Positions 28,694 through 38,375 of a stretch of 64,000 nucleotides of DNA are shown one piece after another; position 1 is the stretch's first letter; each line of letters opens with the position of its first letter. The stretch covers positions 124,001 to 188,000 of the forward strand of contig NZ_JANLCK010000007.1 of assembly GCF_024979315.1 (NCBI RefSeq). The letters are read 5' to 3'. The translations under genes were made by a program, and so were the position numbers. The notes beneath the pieces were generated by a model that had not been told where the DNA came from, ran no database searches, and was given only the letters and a program-made list of their open reading frames with translations. The stretch is from Herbiconiux oxytropis. GTDB lineage: Bacteria > Actinomycetota > Actinomycetes > Actinomycetales > Microbacteriaceae.

Positions 28694-28715
28694 GAATGGG
28701 AACACCGGCCGTCGT

Positions 28716-30029
28716 CTACGAGCCCGGCGCGGGACCAGCGACGGAATCGAGTGCGCGGAGCAGGTCGGTGACGATGTCCCGCGGGCTCTCCAGACCGATC
28801 GAGAGACGCACGAGTCCCGGTGTGATGCCGATGGCCAGCCGCTCCTCCTCGGTGAGCTTGGAGTGGATGGTGCTGCCGGTGTGGATGGCGAGGGTTCGCA
28901 CATCGCCGATGTGGGTCATCCTGCTCACCAGGGTCAGGGCGTCGAAGAAGGTGCGCGCGGCATCACGCCCGCCGGCGAGCTCGATCGCGAGCACCGAGCC
29001 GGCACCGCGCGGCAGGTACTTCTGGGCGAGGGCGTGGTGCGGATCGCTCGGGAGGCCCGGGTAGAGCACGCGGGACAGAGCCGGATGGCCCTCGAGCGCC
29101 TCCGCCACGGCCTGGGCGTTCTCGACGTGCCGCTCCATGCGGAGCGACAGGGTCTCGAGCCCGTGCAGGAGGAGGAAGGTGCTGGTGGGCGGCACGGTCG
29201 GGCCGTACTCGAGCACCACCACCGAGCGCAGGTACGCGAGGTAGGCGGAGTCGCCGAAGCGCTCGACGAACGATCCGACGCCCGGTCGCGGCGGAGTCGT
29301 CAGCTGCGGGAAGCGCTCGGCCTGCGCACTCCAGTCGAAGCGGCCGCTGTCGATGACGGCTCCGCCGATCACGGCTCCGTGCCCTGCGAGCCACTTCGAC
29401 GTCGAGTGGATGACGATGTGGGCGCCCCACTCGAACGGCCGGTTCAGATAGGGGGTCGCGACCGTGTTGTCGACCACGAGGGGCACACCGGCGCGCTCGG
29501 CCACGCGGCCGAGGCGCTCGAGGTCGACGACGTCGCCGAGCGGATTGGGGATGGTCTCGGTGTAGATCGCCTTCGTGCGCGAGGTGACGGCTGCGAGCCA
29601 CTCCTCTTCGGGGGCGTCGGCAGGCAGTGCGGTGAACTCGAGCCCCTGGCGCTTGAGCGCTCCACGGAACATCTCGCGAGTGCCCTCGTACAGGCTGTCC
29701 GTGGTCAGGATGTGGTCGCCGGCGGAGGCGAGCGCGAACAGGGCGGCCGCGATGGCCGCCTGGCCGCTCGCGACCAGCACCGCATCCACCCCGCCCTCGA
29801 GGTTCGCCAGCCGCCGCGTCGCGACCGCGTTGGTGGGGTTGTCGTTGCGGGAGTACGCCCGGCCCCCGCGGCCGGCGAAGCGTGCCTCGCCGTCGTCGAA
29901 GCTGTCGAAGACGTAGCCGGCCGACTGGTAGATGGGGGTGATCCGCGCGTTCGCCTCGGCATCGATGATCGCGCCGGCGTGGATCTGACGGGTCTCGAAG
30001 GCGAGATCGTCGGGGGCGTCGGGGGTCAT
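28716..30029 (-). CDS. metY: O-acetylhomoserine sulfhydrylase / Cys-Met metabolism PLP enzyme
   Basis: 437 residues, the length of MetY. Phosphate-binding SGQAAIAAAL, PLP-stacking and Asp segment VPLVVDNTVATPYLNRPFEW, and Schiff-base Lys in IHSTSKWLAGHG. These enzymes make homocysteine from O-acetylhomoserine and sulfide (or methanethiol to methionine). It lies divergent from a PatB-type C-S lyase in a sulfur-salvage block, so it may re-fix sulfide released by salvage. Start at 30029 gives the usual family N-terminus FETRQIHAG. MetY versus cystathionine gamma-synthase: MetY favoured by length. Confidence 0.88.
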   Translation of the reverse strand: MTPDAPDDLAFETRQIHAGAIIDAEANARITPIYQSAGYVFDSFDDGEARFAGRGGRAYSRNDNPTNAVATRRLANLEGGVDAVLVASGQAAIAAALFALASAGDHILTTDSLYEGTREMFRGALKRQGLEFTALPADAPEEEWLAAVTSRTKAIYTETIPNPLGDVVDLERLGRVAERAGVPLVVDNTVATPYLNRPFEWGAHIVIHSTSKWLAGHGAVIGGAVIDSGRFDWSAQAERFPQLTTPPRPGVGSFVERFGDSAYLAYLRSVVVLEYGPTVPPTSTFLLLHGLETLSLRMERHVENAQAVAEALEGHPALSRVLYPGLPSDPHHALAQKYLPRGAGSVLAIELAGGRDAARTFFDALTLVSRMTHIGDVRTLAIHTGSTIHSKLTEEERLAIGITPGLVRLSIGLESPRDIVTDLLRALDSVAGPAPGS

Positions 30030-30119
30030 GGCTCTCCGTTCTTGTGGTCTTCCGGTTCTACCCTGCTGAGGTGCCGATGCGGGCATTCGAGACTCGCGCG
30101 GAACGCGCCGCGGTAATAC

Positions 30120-30143
30120 AGCGACACTTTGGCAGATGTCGCT
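30120..30143. promoter_or_regulatory. Palindrome in metY/patB divergent region
   Basis: Inverted repeat AGCGACA-n10-TGTCGCT between the divergent metY and C-S lyase genes, 24-48 bp before the latter. Spacing is typical of a dimeric repressor site. The regulator is unknown. Confidence 0.4.
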
Positions 30144-30167
30144 CGCCGATCGCGCATGCTGGGTGAG

Positions 30168-31379
30168 ATGTCCGAGCACCCCTACGACGCGATCCCGGCG
30201 GCACAGCTGGACGTGCCGAGCAGTCGCAAGTGGAGCCTGCACCCGGGCACGATCGGTGCGTGGGTGGCCGAGATGGACTTCGGCACCGCTCCCGCGGTCA
30301 CCAGAGCCCTGCACGAAGCCGTCGATGCGGGTGTGCTCGGCTATCTCTCTCCGAGCACCGCGCACGAGCTCGCCGAGGCCACGGTCGAGTGGCTCGCCGA
30401 CGAGTACGACTGGGTCGTCGACGCGCATCGCGTGCATCCGGTCTCCGACGTCATGGCGGCACTCGGAGTGGCCGTGACCGAGTATTCGCCTCCCGGATCG
30501 GCCGTGATCGTGCCGACGCCCGCCTACATGCCGTTCCTCACCTACCCCCCGACGCTGGGTCGCCCGGTCGTCGAGGTGCCGGGCATCGTGGAGAACGGCC
30601 GCTGGCGGCACGACCTCGACGCCATCGACCGGGCGTTCCGTGCCGGAGCGGGCACCCTGGTGCTGTGCAACCCGCAGAATCCCACCGGAACCGTGCTCGA
30701 TCGCTCCGAGCTGCTCGCGATCGCCGAGGTGGTCGAGCGGCACGATGGGCGGGTGTTCGCCGATGAGATCCACGCACCCCTGCGTTTCGAGGGCCGTCGG
30801 CACATCCCGTACGCCTCGCTCTCGGCAGCCACCGCAGCACACACCATCACGGGCACGAGTGCATCGAAGGCCTGGAACATCGCCGGGCTGAAGGCCGCGC
30901 AGCTCATCACCTCCAACGACTCCGACGAGGCGGTCTACCGCTCATTCGGCTTCGCCGTGCAGCACGGGGCATCGACGCTCGGGGTCGTGGCGAGCACCGC
31001 GGCCTACCGGCACGGGCGTGCCTGGCTGCAGGATGTGCGGGAGTATCTCGACGGCAACCGCCGATTGCTCGGAGACCTGCTGGCCGAGCATCTGCCCGAG
31101 GTGGCGTACGACCTCCCCGACGCGACCTACCTGGCCTGGCTCGACCTGCGGCCGCTCGGAATCGACGGGTCGCCCGCGACGTTCCTGCGCGAGCGCGCCG
31201 GGGTGGTCGTCACCGACGGGGCGCTCTGCGGCACGGGCTACGCCGGCCACGTGCGTCTCGTCTTCGCCATGCCCCGGCCGCTGCTGCGGGAAGCGGTCGA
31301 GCGCATCGCGGGGGCCGTGGCCGACGCCGCAGCACCATCCCGGATCCGCGCGAACACCATCCCCGCGATCACCCTGTGA
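30168..31379 (+). CDS. PatB/MalY-type aminotransferase, probable cystathionine beta-lyase (C-S lyase)
   Basis: 403 residues. MalY/PatB hallmarks: WVAEMDFGTAPAV near the N-terminus, GYLSPSTAHEL, CNPQNPTGTVLDRSEL, DEIHAPLRFEGRRHIPYASL and the PLP Lys in TGTSASKAWNIAGLK. The family cleaves cystathionine, cystine and S-alkyl cysteines to a thiol, pyruvate and ammonia. Start 30168 is chosen for the family N-terminus; ATG 30156 is an alternative. It opens a rightward set of five genes (with AhpD-like protein, two LLM oxygenases and a FAD oxidase), suggesting release of sulfur from organosulfur compounds. Confidence 0.88.
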   Translation: MSEHPYDAIPAAQLDVPSSRKWSLHPGTIGAWVAEMDFGTAPAVTRALHEAVDAGVLGYLSPSTAHELAEATVEWLADEYDWVVDAHRVHPVSDVMAALGVAVTEYSPPGSAVIVPTPAYMPFLTYPPTLGRPVVEVPGIVENGRWRHDLDAIDRAFRAGAGTLVLCNPQNPTGTVLDRSELLAIAEVVERHDGRVFADEIHAPLRFEGRRHIPYASLSAATAAHTITGTSASKAWNIAGLKAAQLITSNDSDEAVYRSFGFAVQHGASTLGVVASTAAYRHGRAWLQDVREYLDGNRRLLGDLLAEHLPEVAYDLPDATYLAWLDLRPLGIDGSPATFLRERAGVVVTDGALCGTGYAGHVRLVFAMPRPLLREAVERIAGAVADAAAPSRIRANTIPAITL

Positions 31380-31390
31380 AAGGAACCACC

Positions 31391-31738
31391 ATGACCGACA
31401 ACGCCTACTTCGACCGCGCAGAGGACAAGAAGTACACCTCCGTCTACAAGAAGGAGACGCCCGACATCCTCGCCGCGTTCGCCGCGTTCGACAACGCCGT
31501 GTTCCAGCCCGAGGGTCGAGCCATTCCGCTGAAGTACCGCGAGCTGATCGCGCTCGCCGTGGGCATCACCACCCAGTGCGTGTACTGCATCGATGCACAC
31601 AGCCAGAATGCCGTCAAGGCGGGGGCCGACGAGGCCGAGCTCGCCGAGGCCGCCTGGGTGGCGACCGCGATCCGCGCCGGAGGCGGCTACGCCCACGGGC
31701 GGCTGGGTTTCAAGCTCTCCGGCGCCCACGAGCACTGA
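31391..31738 (+). CDS. Carboxymuconolactone decarboxylase / AhpD-like protein
   Basis: 115 residues. The AhpD-like signature is present: KYRELIALAVGITTQCVYCI with a CxxC redox pair and the following His in IDAHSQNAVKAG, plus GADEAELAEAAWVATAIRAGGG. Family members act as thiol peroxidase partners or as small redox or decarboxylase proteins. RBS AAAGGA. It sits 11 bp after the C-S lyase gene. In a sulfur block a role in handling peroxide or thiol products of the monooxygenases is plausible, not proven. Confidence 0.9.
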   Translation: MTDNAYFDRAEDKKYTSVYKKETPDILAAFAAFDNAVFQPEGRAIPLKYRELIALAVGITTQCVYCIDAHSQNAVKAGADEAELAEAAWVATAIRAGGGYAHGRLGFKLSGAHEH

Positions 31739-31775
31739 CGCCATCCCCTTCTGACGAACCCGCCGAGGAGTGCTA

Positions 31776-32993
31776 GTGCCGATGAGCAGCCCCACCTTCC
31801 ACCTGGCCATCGCGCTCGACGGCGCCGGATGGCATCCGGCCGCGTGGCGCGAGCCGGGCTCCCGCCGAGAGGAGCTGTTCTCGCCCGGGTACTGGGTCGA
31901 CCTCGTGCAGGAGGCCGAGCGGGGCCTCATCGACTTCGTCACGATCGAGGACACCCTGGGACTCCAGTCGGCCGACCCCTTCGTGCCGGACACCCGCACC
32001 GATGAGGTGCGGGGGCGGCTCGACGCTCTGCTGATCGCCTCCCGGGTCGCCCCCGTGACGGAGCGGATCGGCCTCGTGCCCACCGTGACGGTCACGCACA
32101 CGGAGCCCTTCCACGTGTCGAAGGCGGTCGCCACGCTCGATCACGTGAGCGAGGGGCGAGGCGGCTGGCAGGTCAAGGTCTCGGGGCGGAGCGACGAGGC
32201 CCAGCACTTCGGCCGCCGCGAGCTCGTCGGATTCGAGGCGGGCCTCGCCGACCCAGCCGTGCAGACGCAGGTCGTGGAGCTCTGCGACGAGGCGGCCGAG
32301 GCGGTGGAGGTCGCGCGGCGGCTCTGGGACAGCTGGGAGCCCGACGCCGAGATCCGCGACGCCGCGACCGACCGCTTCATCGACGCCGAGAAGGTGCACC
32401 GGATCGAGTTCGAGGGTCGTTTCTTCTCCGTGCGCGGACCGGCCATCACGCCGCGCCCGCCCCAGGGCCAGCCGGTGGTGGCGGCTCTGGCGCACGCCGA
32501 GGTGCCCTACCGCCTGGCCGCGCGCTCGGCCGACGTGGTGTTCGTGACGCCGCACGGTCTGGACGACGCCCGCGGAATCCTGGCCCAGGTGGCGGCGGCC
32601 GTCGACGCCGAGCGGCGCGATCCGGGGAGGGAGCGCCTGCTGGTGTTCGCCGACCTGCTGGTGTTCGTCGACACCGCCGCCGAGTCGGGGGCCGCGCGAC
32701 TGCAGAGGCTCGACGGTCTGGGCCGGGCGTTGAGCTCGGATGCCGCGGTGGTGACCGGGTCGGCGGCGTCGCTGGCCGAGCAGCTGGCCGAGCTGGCCTC
32801 ACTCGGCTTCGACGGGGTGCGGCTGCGGCCCGGCGTGCTCGCCGACGACCTGCCCGCCATCGTCGACGGGATCGTGCCCGAGCTGCAGCGGCGCGGTCTG
32901 TTCCGCACCCGCTACGAAGCCGCGACCCTGCGGGGGCAGCTGGGCCTCTCCGAAGAGGTGGCCGACCGGTACGCGAAGGCGGTGCTCCGATGA
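31776..32993 (+). CDS. LLM-class flavin-dependent oxidoreductase
   Basis: 405 residues. Luciferase-like barrel: FHLAIALDGAGWHPAAWREP, LVQEAERGLIDFVTIEDTLG, RIGLVPTVTVTHTEPFHVSKA, LDHVSEGRGGWQVKVSG and PPQGQPVVAALAHAEV. It resembles the NtaA/SnaA side of the family rather than the luciferase side. GTG 31776 has GGAG with a 5-nt spacer; ATG 31782 is possible. The stop overlaps the next LLM gene (ATGA), so the two oxygenases may act together or in series. Likely FMNH2-dependent; substrate unknown. Confidence 0.88.
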   Translation: MPMSSPTFHLAIALDGAGWHPAAWREPGSRREELFSPGYWVDLVQEAERGLIDFVTIEDTLGLQSADPFVPDTRTDEVRGRLDALLIASRVAPVTERIGLVPTVTVTHTEPFHVSKAVATLDHVSEGRGGWQVKVSGRSDEAQHFGRRELVGFEAGLADPAVQTQVVELCDEAAEAVEVARRLWDSWEPDAEIRDAATDRFIDAEKVHRIEFEGRFFSVRGPAITPRPPQGQPVVAALAHAEVPYRLAARSADVVFVTPHGLDDARGILAQVAAAVDAERRDPGRERLLVFADLLVFVDTAAESGAARLQRLDGLGRALSSDAAVVTGSAASLAEQLAELASLGFDGVRLRPGVLADDLPAIVDGIVPELQRRGLFRTRYEAATLRGQLGLSEEVADRYAKAVLR

Positions 32994-34330
32994 CCGAGCG
33001 CTCACGCAAGCAGATCGTGCTCGCGGCCTACCTGGGCGGAGTCAACGAGGACATCCTCTGGGAACACCCCGAGGCGGGCAGTCAGATCGACTTCTCGACC
33101 TTCCGGCATGTGGCGCAGACGGCCGAGCGGGGTCGGTTCGACTACTTCTTCCTCGCCGAGGGGCTGGCGCTCCGCGAACGCGACGGTCAGGTCTTCGACC
33201 ACGACGTGGTGGGCCGGCCCGACACCATCCCGGTGCTGGCGGCCCTTGCCGCGGTGACCTCGCACATCGGCCTCGTGGGCACGCTCAACGCGACCTTCAA
33301 CGAGCCCTATGAGCTCGCGCGGCAGCTCGCGAGCCTCGACCACCTCTCGGGGGGTCGGGCGGGCTGGAACGTCGTGACCTCGTTCGACGCCTTCACGGGC
33401 GCGAACTTCCGGCGCGGCGGGTTCCTCGATCCGGCCGACCGCTACGTGCGCGCCGAGGAGGCGGTCGCGGCGGTGCAGGCGCTGTGGGATTCCTGGGGCG
33501 AGCACGCCATCGCGGCCGACCCGGTCTCGGGGCGGTTCCTGGCCGATGCCCGCGCGGGGGAGTTCGAGTTCTCCGGGCGCCAGTTCGACATCGGCGGGCG
33601 GTTCACGGTGCCGCGCAGTCCGCAGGGCCGGCCGGTCATCGTGCAGGCCGGGGTGTCGCCGCAGGGCCGGGATTTCGCCGCCGCGACGGCCGACGCGATC
33701 TTCTCGCCGTTCCACCGGGCTCCGGAGGCGCACGAGTTCTACCGCGACATCAAGGCGCGGGCGGCCGGCTTCGGTCGTGATCCCTCGCACGTGAAGGTGC
33801 TGCCGGGCACGAGCTTCGTGCTGGGCGATTCGAAGGCGGATGCTGAGGAGAAGGCGCGCCACATCCTGCAGCAGCAGCTCACGCCGCGCACGGTGCAGGT
33901 GCTGTTCGAGCAGGCCTGGAACCGCGATCTGTCGGCGTTCGACGTCGACGGTCCGGTGCCGTCGTTGCCGCCGCTCGTCGAGGGGCCGCCCTTCATCCAG
34001 GGCCGGGCCTTCGTGTTCGGCGATCGCGCGACGGTGGTGCGGGGCTGGCAATCGCTCGCCGAGGAGAAGGGGCTCAGTCTGCGTCAGCTGGCGGCGACCG
34101 TGTTCGGCCGCATCGACTACACGGGCACCCCGCAGCAGGTCGCCGACGAGCTCGACGCCTTCGTGCAGGGCGACGGCGCCGACGGCGTCGTGGTCGGCTC
34201 GCACCTGGTGCCGGGAGGGCTCGACGAGTTCGTCGACCTGGTGGTGCCCCTGCTGCAGGAGAAGGGCTCGCTGCGCACGGAGTACGAGGGTTCGACCCTG
34301 CGGGAGAACCTCGGACTGCCCACCCCATGA
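32990..34330 (+). CDS. FMN-dependent monooxygenase, NtaA/SnaA/DszA (SoxA) subfamily
   Basis: 446 residues, normal for the NtaA/DszA group. Landmarks: QIVLAAYLGGVNEDILWEHP, FSTFRHVAQTAERGRFDYFF, ASLDHLSGGRAGWNVVTSFD (the GRxGWNVVTS segment is characteristic), PRSPQGRPVIVQAGVSPQGR and FGRIDYTGTPQQVADELD. Members oxidise nitrilotriacetate, dibenzothiophene sulfone or related S/N compounds using FMNH2 from a separate reductase. Coupled to the preceding LLM gene and to the FAD oxidase after it by 4-bp overlaps. Probably oxidises a C-S or C-N bond; the substrate cannot be named. Confidence 0.91.
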   Translation: MTERSRKQIVLAAYLGGVNEDILWEHPEAGSQIDFSTFRHVAQTAERGRFDYFFLAEGLALRERDGQVFDHDVVGRPDTIPVLAALAAVTSHIGLVGTLNATFNEPYELARQLASLDHLSGGRAGWNVVTSFDAFTGANFRRGGFLDPADRYVRAEEAVAAVQALWDSWGEHAIAADPVSGRFLADARAGEFEFSGRQFDIGGRFTVPRSPQGRPVIVQAGVSPQGRDFAAATADAIFSPFHRAPEAHEFYRDIKARAAGFGRDPSHVKVLPGTSFVLGDSKADAEEKARHILQQQLTPRTVQVLFEQAWNRDLSAFDVDGPVPSLPPLVEGPPFIQGRAFVFGDRATVVRGWQSLAEEKGLSLRQLAATVFGRIDYTGTPQQVADELDAFVQGDGADGVVVGSHLVPGGLDEFVDLVVPLLQEKGSLRTEYEGSTLRENLGLPTP

Positions 34331-35502
34331 CGGTGACCGAGCGCGTCGAGGTCGTGGTGGTGGGCGGCGGCGCCATGGGGTCTGCGGCCGCGTGGCACCT
34401 GGCCCGGCGCGGGCACGACGTGGTGCTGCTGGAGCGGTTCGAGCCCGGCCATCGCAACGGCGCCTCGCACGGGGCGACGCGCAACTTCAACCTCGGCTAC
34501 GCGCAACCGGAGTACCTGGGGATGCTGCAGGAGGCGCTTCCGCTCTGGCGGGCGCTCGAGACCGAGACCGGCACCGCGTTGCTCGACCAGGTGGGGATCG
34601 TCAACCACGGCGGCCCGCTCGAGGGCTACCGCACGGTGGCCCGCGCACTCGCCGAGCACGGATTCGACGCGGAGTTCGTGCCGCCGCGCGAGGCGGGGGA
34701 GCGCTGGCCAGGGCTGCGGTTCGAGGGCGAGGTGCTGTTCACCCCGCAGGCGGGTCAGGTGAACGCCGATGCCTCGGTGCGTGCGCTCCAGGCCGCCGCC
34801 GCCGCTCGGGGGGCCCGGGTGCGGCACGGGCGACGGGTGACCGGCATCCGGGTGCAGGGAGACGACCGCGTGTCGGTGTCGGCCGCTGTGCTCGACCCCG
34901 TCTCGGGGGAGCCGACCGGCGAGGAGGAGCACATCGAGGCCCGCCGCGCGGTCGTGGCCCTCGGCGCCTGGACGAGTGCCCTGCTCGGCGACCTCGTGCC
35001 CCTGCCGCGGCTCGTGGTGACGCAGGAGCAGCCGGCGCACTTCGCGGTGCGGCCCGGTGAGGGGCGGGGTCCGTGGCCGGGCTTCAACCATCAGCCCGTC
35101 GCGGACGACCCCCGGTACGACTACTGGCCGTCGCCGATCTACGGCATGCTCACGCCCGGTGAGGGCGTCAAGGCAGGCTGGCACGGCGTGGGGCCGGTGA
35201 TCGATCCGGATGCACGGAGCTTCCGGTCCGAACCCGGCCAGCTGGCCGCGCTGCAGCGGTACGTGCGGGAGTGGGTGCCGGGCGCCGATCCGGACGCGTT
35301 CACCGAGATCAGCTGCACCTACACCACGACGCCCACCTCCGACTTCGTCGTCGACCGGCACGGGCCCCTCGTGGTGGCTGCCGGATTCTCCGGTCACGGC
35401 TTCAAGTTCACCCCGGTGATCGGCCGCCTGCTCGCCGACCTGGTCGACGCGCCGCCCACCGGCCCGTCGCCCTCACCCGCGCTCTTCGCCCTGTCGCGCT
35501 GA
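34327..35502 (+). CDS. FAD-dependent amino acid oxidase, sarcosine oxidase/MTOX-like
   Basis: 391 residues. DAO fold: Rossmann VVVVGGGAMGSAAAWHLARR with Glu in LLERFEPGH, then GASHGATRNFNLGYA, where SHGxSR of monomeric sarcosine oxidases is SHGATR. The C-terminal GFSGHGFKFTPVIG matches the flavin-binding loop of the family; the covalent-flavin Cys seen in MSOX is not evident there. It would oxidise a secondary or N-methyl amine to an imine plus H2O2. Last gene of the rightward set, followed by a very strong terminator. The peroxide it makes could explain the AhpD-like gene upstream. Confidence 0.88.
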   Translation: MTVTERVEVVVVGGGAMGSAAAWHLARRGHDVVLLERFEPGHRNGASHGATRNFNLGYAQPEYLGMLQEALPLWRALETETGTALLDQVGIVNHGGPLEGYRTVARALAEHGFDAEFVPPREAGERWPGLRFEGEVLFTPQAGQVNADASVRALQAAAAARGARVRHGRRVTGIRVQGDDRVSVSAAVLDPVSGEPTGEEEHIEARRAVVALGAWTSALLGDLVPLPRLVVTQEQPAHFAVRPGEGRGPWPGFNHQPVADDPRYDYWPSPIYGMLTPGEGVKAGWHGVGPVIDPDARSFRSEPGQLAALQRYVREWVPGADPDAFTEISCTYTTTPTSDFVVDRHGPLVVAAGFSGHGFKFTPVIGRLLADLVDAPPTGPSPSPALFALSR

Positions 35503-35514
35503 ACCTGTCGACTG

Positions 35515-35560
35515 CACGCAGAGCGGCCCTGGAACGTGGGTTCCAGGGCCGCTCTGCGTG
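35515..35560. terminator. Strong bidirectional hairpin terminator
   Basis: Perfect 21-bp stem (arms 35515-35535 and 35540-35560, beginning CACGCAGAGCGG) with a GTGG loop, between the convergent FAD oxidase and ABC-binding-protein genes. Its position 12 bp after each stop region fits termination from both sides. Confidence 0.8.
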
Positions 35561-35571
35561 ATCGCGACGGG

Positions 35572-36576
35572 TCAGCTGTTGTCGCGAGGAAGGCCGGGCG
35601 GGTTGACGAGCGACTCGGTCACGGTCTCGTCGGAGAGGCCCCAGGCCTCCAGCCACTCGGCGTACTGACCGTTCTCGATCAGGTGGTTGATGGCGTCGGC
35701 GATCGGCTGAGCGAGCCCCGAGTCCTTCTTCACCGTGGCGGCGATGAGGCCGTCGAGGGACTCGCCGGCGCCCGAGACCACGCCGGCGGAGCGGGTCGGG
35801 TTCGCGCTCTCGGCCGAGAGGGTGTTCTGGTAGGCGATGGTGGGGTTCGGGTTGAACTGAGCGTCGATCTGGCCTGAGCCGAGCGCCAGCGTGACCGAGT
35901 TGGCGTCGGGGAAGTACACCACCTCGAGCGTCTTGCCCTCGGCCTCGAGCTTCGACTTCCACTCCAGCAGGATCTTCTCCTGGTTGGTGCCGCGGCTCGT
36001 CGCCACGGTCAGTCCGTCGAGGTTCTCGTAGTCGTCATCGAACTCCCAGTCGTTCGACGCGAGCACCTGGAAGGCGAGGTTGTCACCCCGGTAGGAGGCG
36101 AAGTCGTACTTCTCCTTGCGCTCCTCGGTGACGGTGATGTTCGACAGGCCCACATCGGTGGCGCCGCTGTCGATGCCGACGAAGAGGTTCTCCCAGGTGG
36201 CGTTGCTCACGACCGGCTCGAGGCCCAGCACGGCGGCGACCAGGCGGCCGAGATCGGGCTCGGCGCCGGTGAAGGTCTCGTTGTCGTCACCGACGAACGC
36301 GAGCGGCGGGAATCCGGCCGGCAGCGCGCCGATCCCGATGGTGAGCTCGCCGCTGTCGAGCACCTCCTGCGGCAGCGTGTCGCGGATCGAGTCGACGGTC
36401 TCCACGTCGATCTCGGTCTCCGTGGCGGCGCCGTTCGAGAACGCGCCGACGGTGACGGATCCGGATGCGGCGGCATCGTCGGTGGCGGCGGCATCGCTCG
36501 AGCAGGCGGCCAGACCGGCCACGAGGGCGGCGGCGGTGGCGAGCGCACCGAAGGTCTTCAATCGTGCTGTGGACAT
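35572..36576 (-). CDS. Amino acid ABC transporter substrate-binding lipoprotein
   Basis: 334 residues. Lipoprotein signal with lipobox LAAC, Cys25, followed by an acidic/Ala-rich spacer. SBP family 3 core: GELTIGIGALPAGFPPLAFV, EPDLGRLVAAVLGLEPVV, WENLFVGIDSGATDVGLSNI, and TVATSRGTNQEKIL. These bind polar amino acids or derivatives. It is the last gene of a leftward set monooxygenase-acetyltransferase-permease-ATPase-SBP, so it probably captures an N- or S-substituted amino acid that the other two enzymes process. Confidence 0.92.
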   Translation of the reverse strand: MSTARLKTFGALATAAALVAGLAACSSDAAATDDAAASGSVTVGAFSNGAATETEIDVETVDSIRDTLPQEVLDSGELTIGIGALPAGFPPLAFVGDDNETFTGAEPDLGRLVAAVLGLEPVVSNATWENLFVGIDSGATDVGLSNITVTEERKEKYDFASYRGDNLAFQVLASNDWEFDDDYENLDGLTVATSRGTNQEKILLEWKSKLEAEGKTLEVVYFPDANSVTLALGSGQIDAQFNPNPTIAYQNTLSAESANPTRSAGVVSGAGESLDGLIAATVKKDSGLAQPIADAINHLIENGQYAEWLEAWGLSDETVTESLVNPPGLPRDNS

Positions 36577-36627
36577 TCTGTCTTCCTTGCTGTGTGTGGA
36601 TGATCTGGTGAGGGAGAGAAGAGGGGC

Positions 36628-37385
<758 letters not shown>

Positions 37386-37389
<4 letters not shown>

Positions 37390-38375
37390 GCGAGCGTGTT
37401 CCCCCGTGCGGTGCTGCGGATCCCCGCGAGGGTGCGGCGCACGCGCTGCAGCGGGGTGGGCGGCAGCTCCCGCATCGAGCCGCGGGCGTAGAAGCGCTCG
37501 ATGTAGTACTGCACCACCGAGATGGCGCTCGTGAGGATGAGGTACCAGAGCGTGGCGACGATGAGCAGCGGGATGATGTCGGTGGGATACGTGCTGCCGA
37601 GGCTCTGCACCACACCGAACAGGTCGAGGAGCGAGACGTAGAACAGCAGCGAGCTGGCTTTGATGAGTCCGATGATCTGATTCACGTAGGCCGGCACGAT
37701 GGAGCGGAGGGCCTGCGGCAGCACGATCCGCAGGAACTGGCGTCGCTGCGGGAGGCCGAGAGCCTTCGCCGCCTCGTGCTGGCCCTGATCGACGGCGAGT
37801 ATTCCCGAGCGCACCACCTCGGCGCTGTAGGCGATCTCGGAGAGGCTCAGCCCGATCACGCCGAGCACGAGCGGGGAGAGGAAGGTGATGGTGGGAATCT
37901 GCACCTGCGGCCCGAAGGGCACACCCACTCCCATCGCGGGATACAGATTGCCGAGGTTGAACAGGAAGATGAGCACCAGGATGAGCGGCAGCGACCGGAA
38001 CGCCCAGATGTACAGCCAGCTGAGCGTGCTCAGCACCGGGTTGCCGGAGAGCCGGCCCAGGGCGACGACGATGCCCCCGACGAAGCTGACCACGGCGCTG
38101 ATCGCCGTGGCGAGCAGCGTGAGCTGCAGGCCCTTGAGGATGGCTGGGCTGAAGAACCACTCCGGCACCTTCGCCCACTCCCACGACGGGTTCGTGAAGA
38201 GGGTCTGACCGGCGTTCAGCAGCAGGATCACGACGATCGCGGCGATCACCCAGCGCAGCGGATGACGGAGCGGGATCACGGTGCGCTCCGAGAGACCCTT
38301 CAGATCGATCCCTCGTGGCAGGGAGTCGAGGCGGTCTGCGCCGGGCTCGAGCGGTTTCGTGGTGACGGCGGTCAC
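37386..38375 (-). CDS. Amino acid ABC transporter permease
   Basis: 329 residues with a hydrophilic 45-residue N-terminus and five to six membrane helices. EAA-type loop EAAKALGLPQRRQFLRIVLPQAL marks a binding-protein-dependent permease of the HisM family. One permease gene only, so it presumably works as a homodimer. The GTG start overlaps the acetyltransferase stop (GTGA), coupling uptake to modification. Confidence 0.93.
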
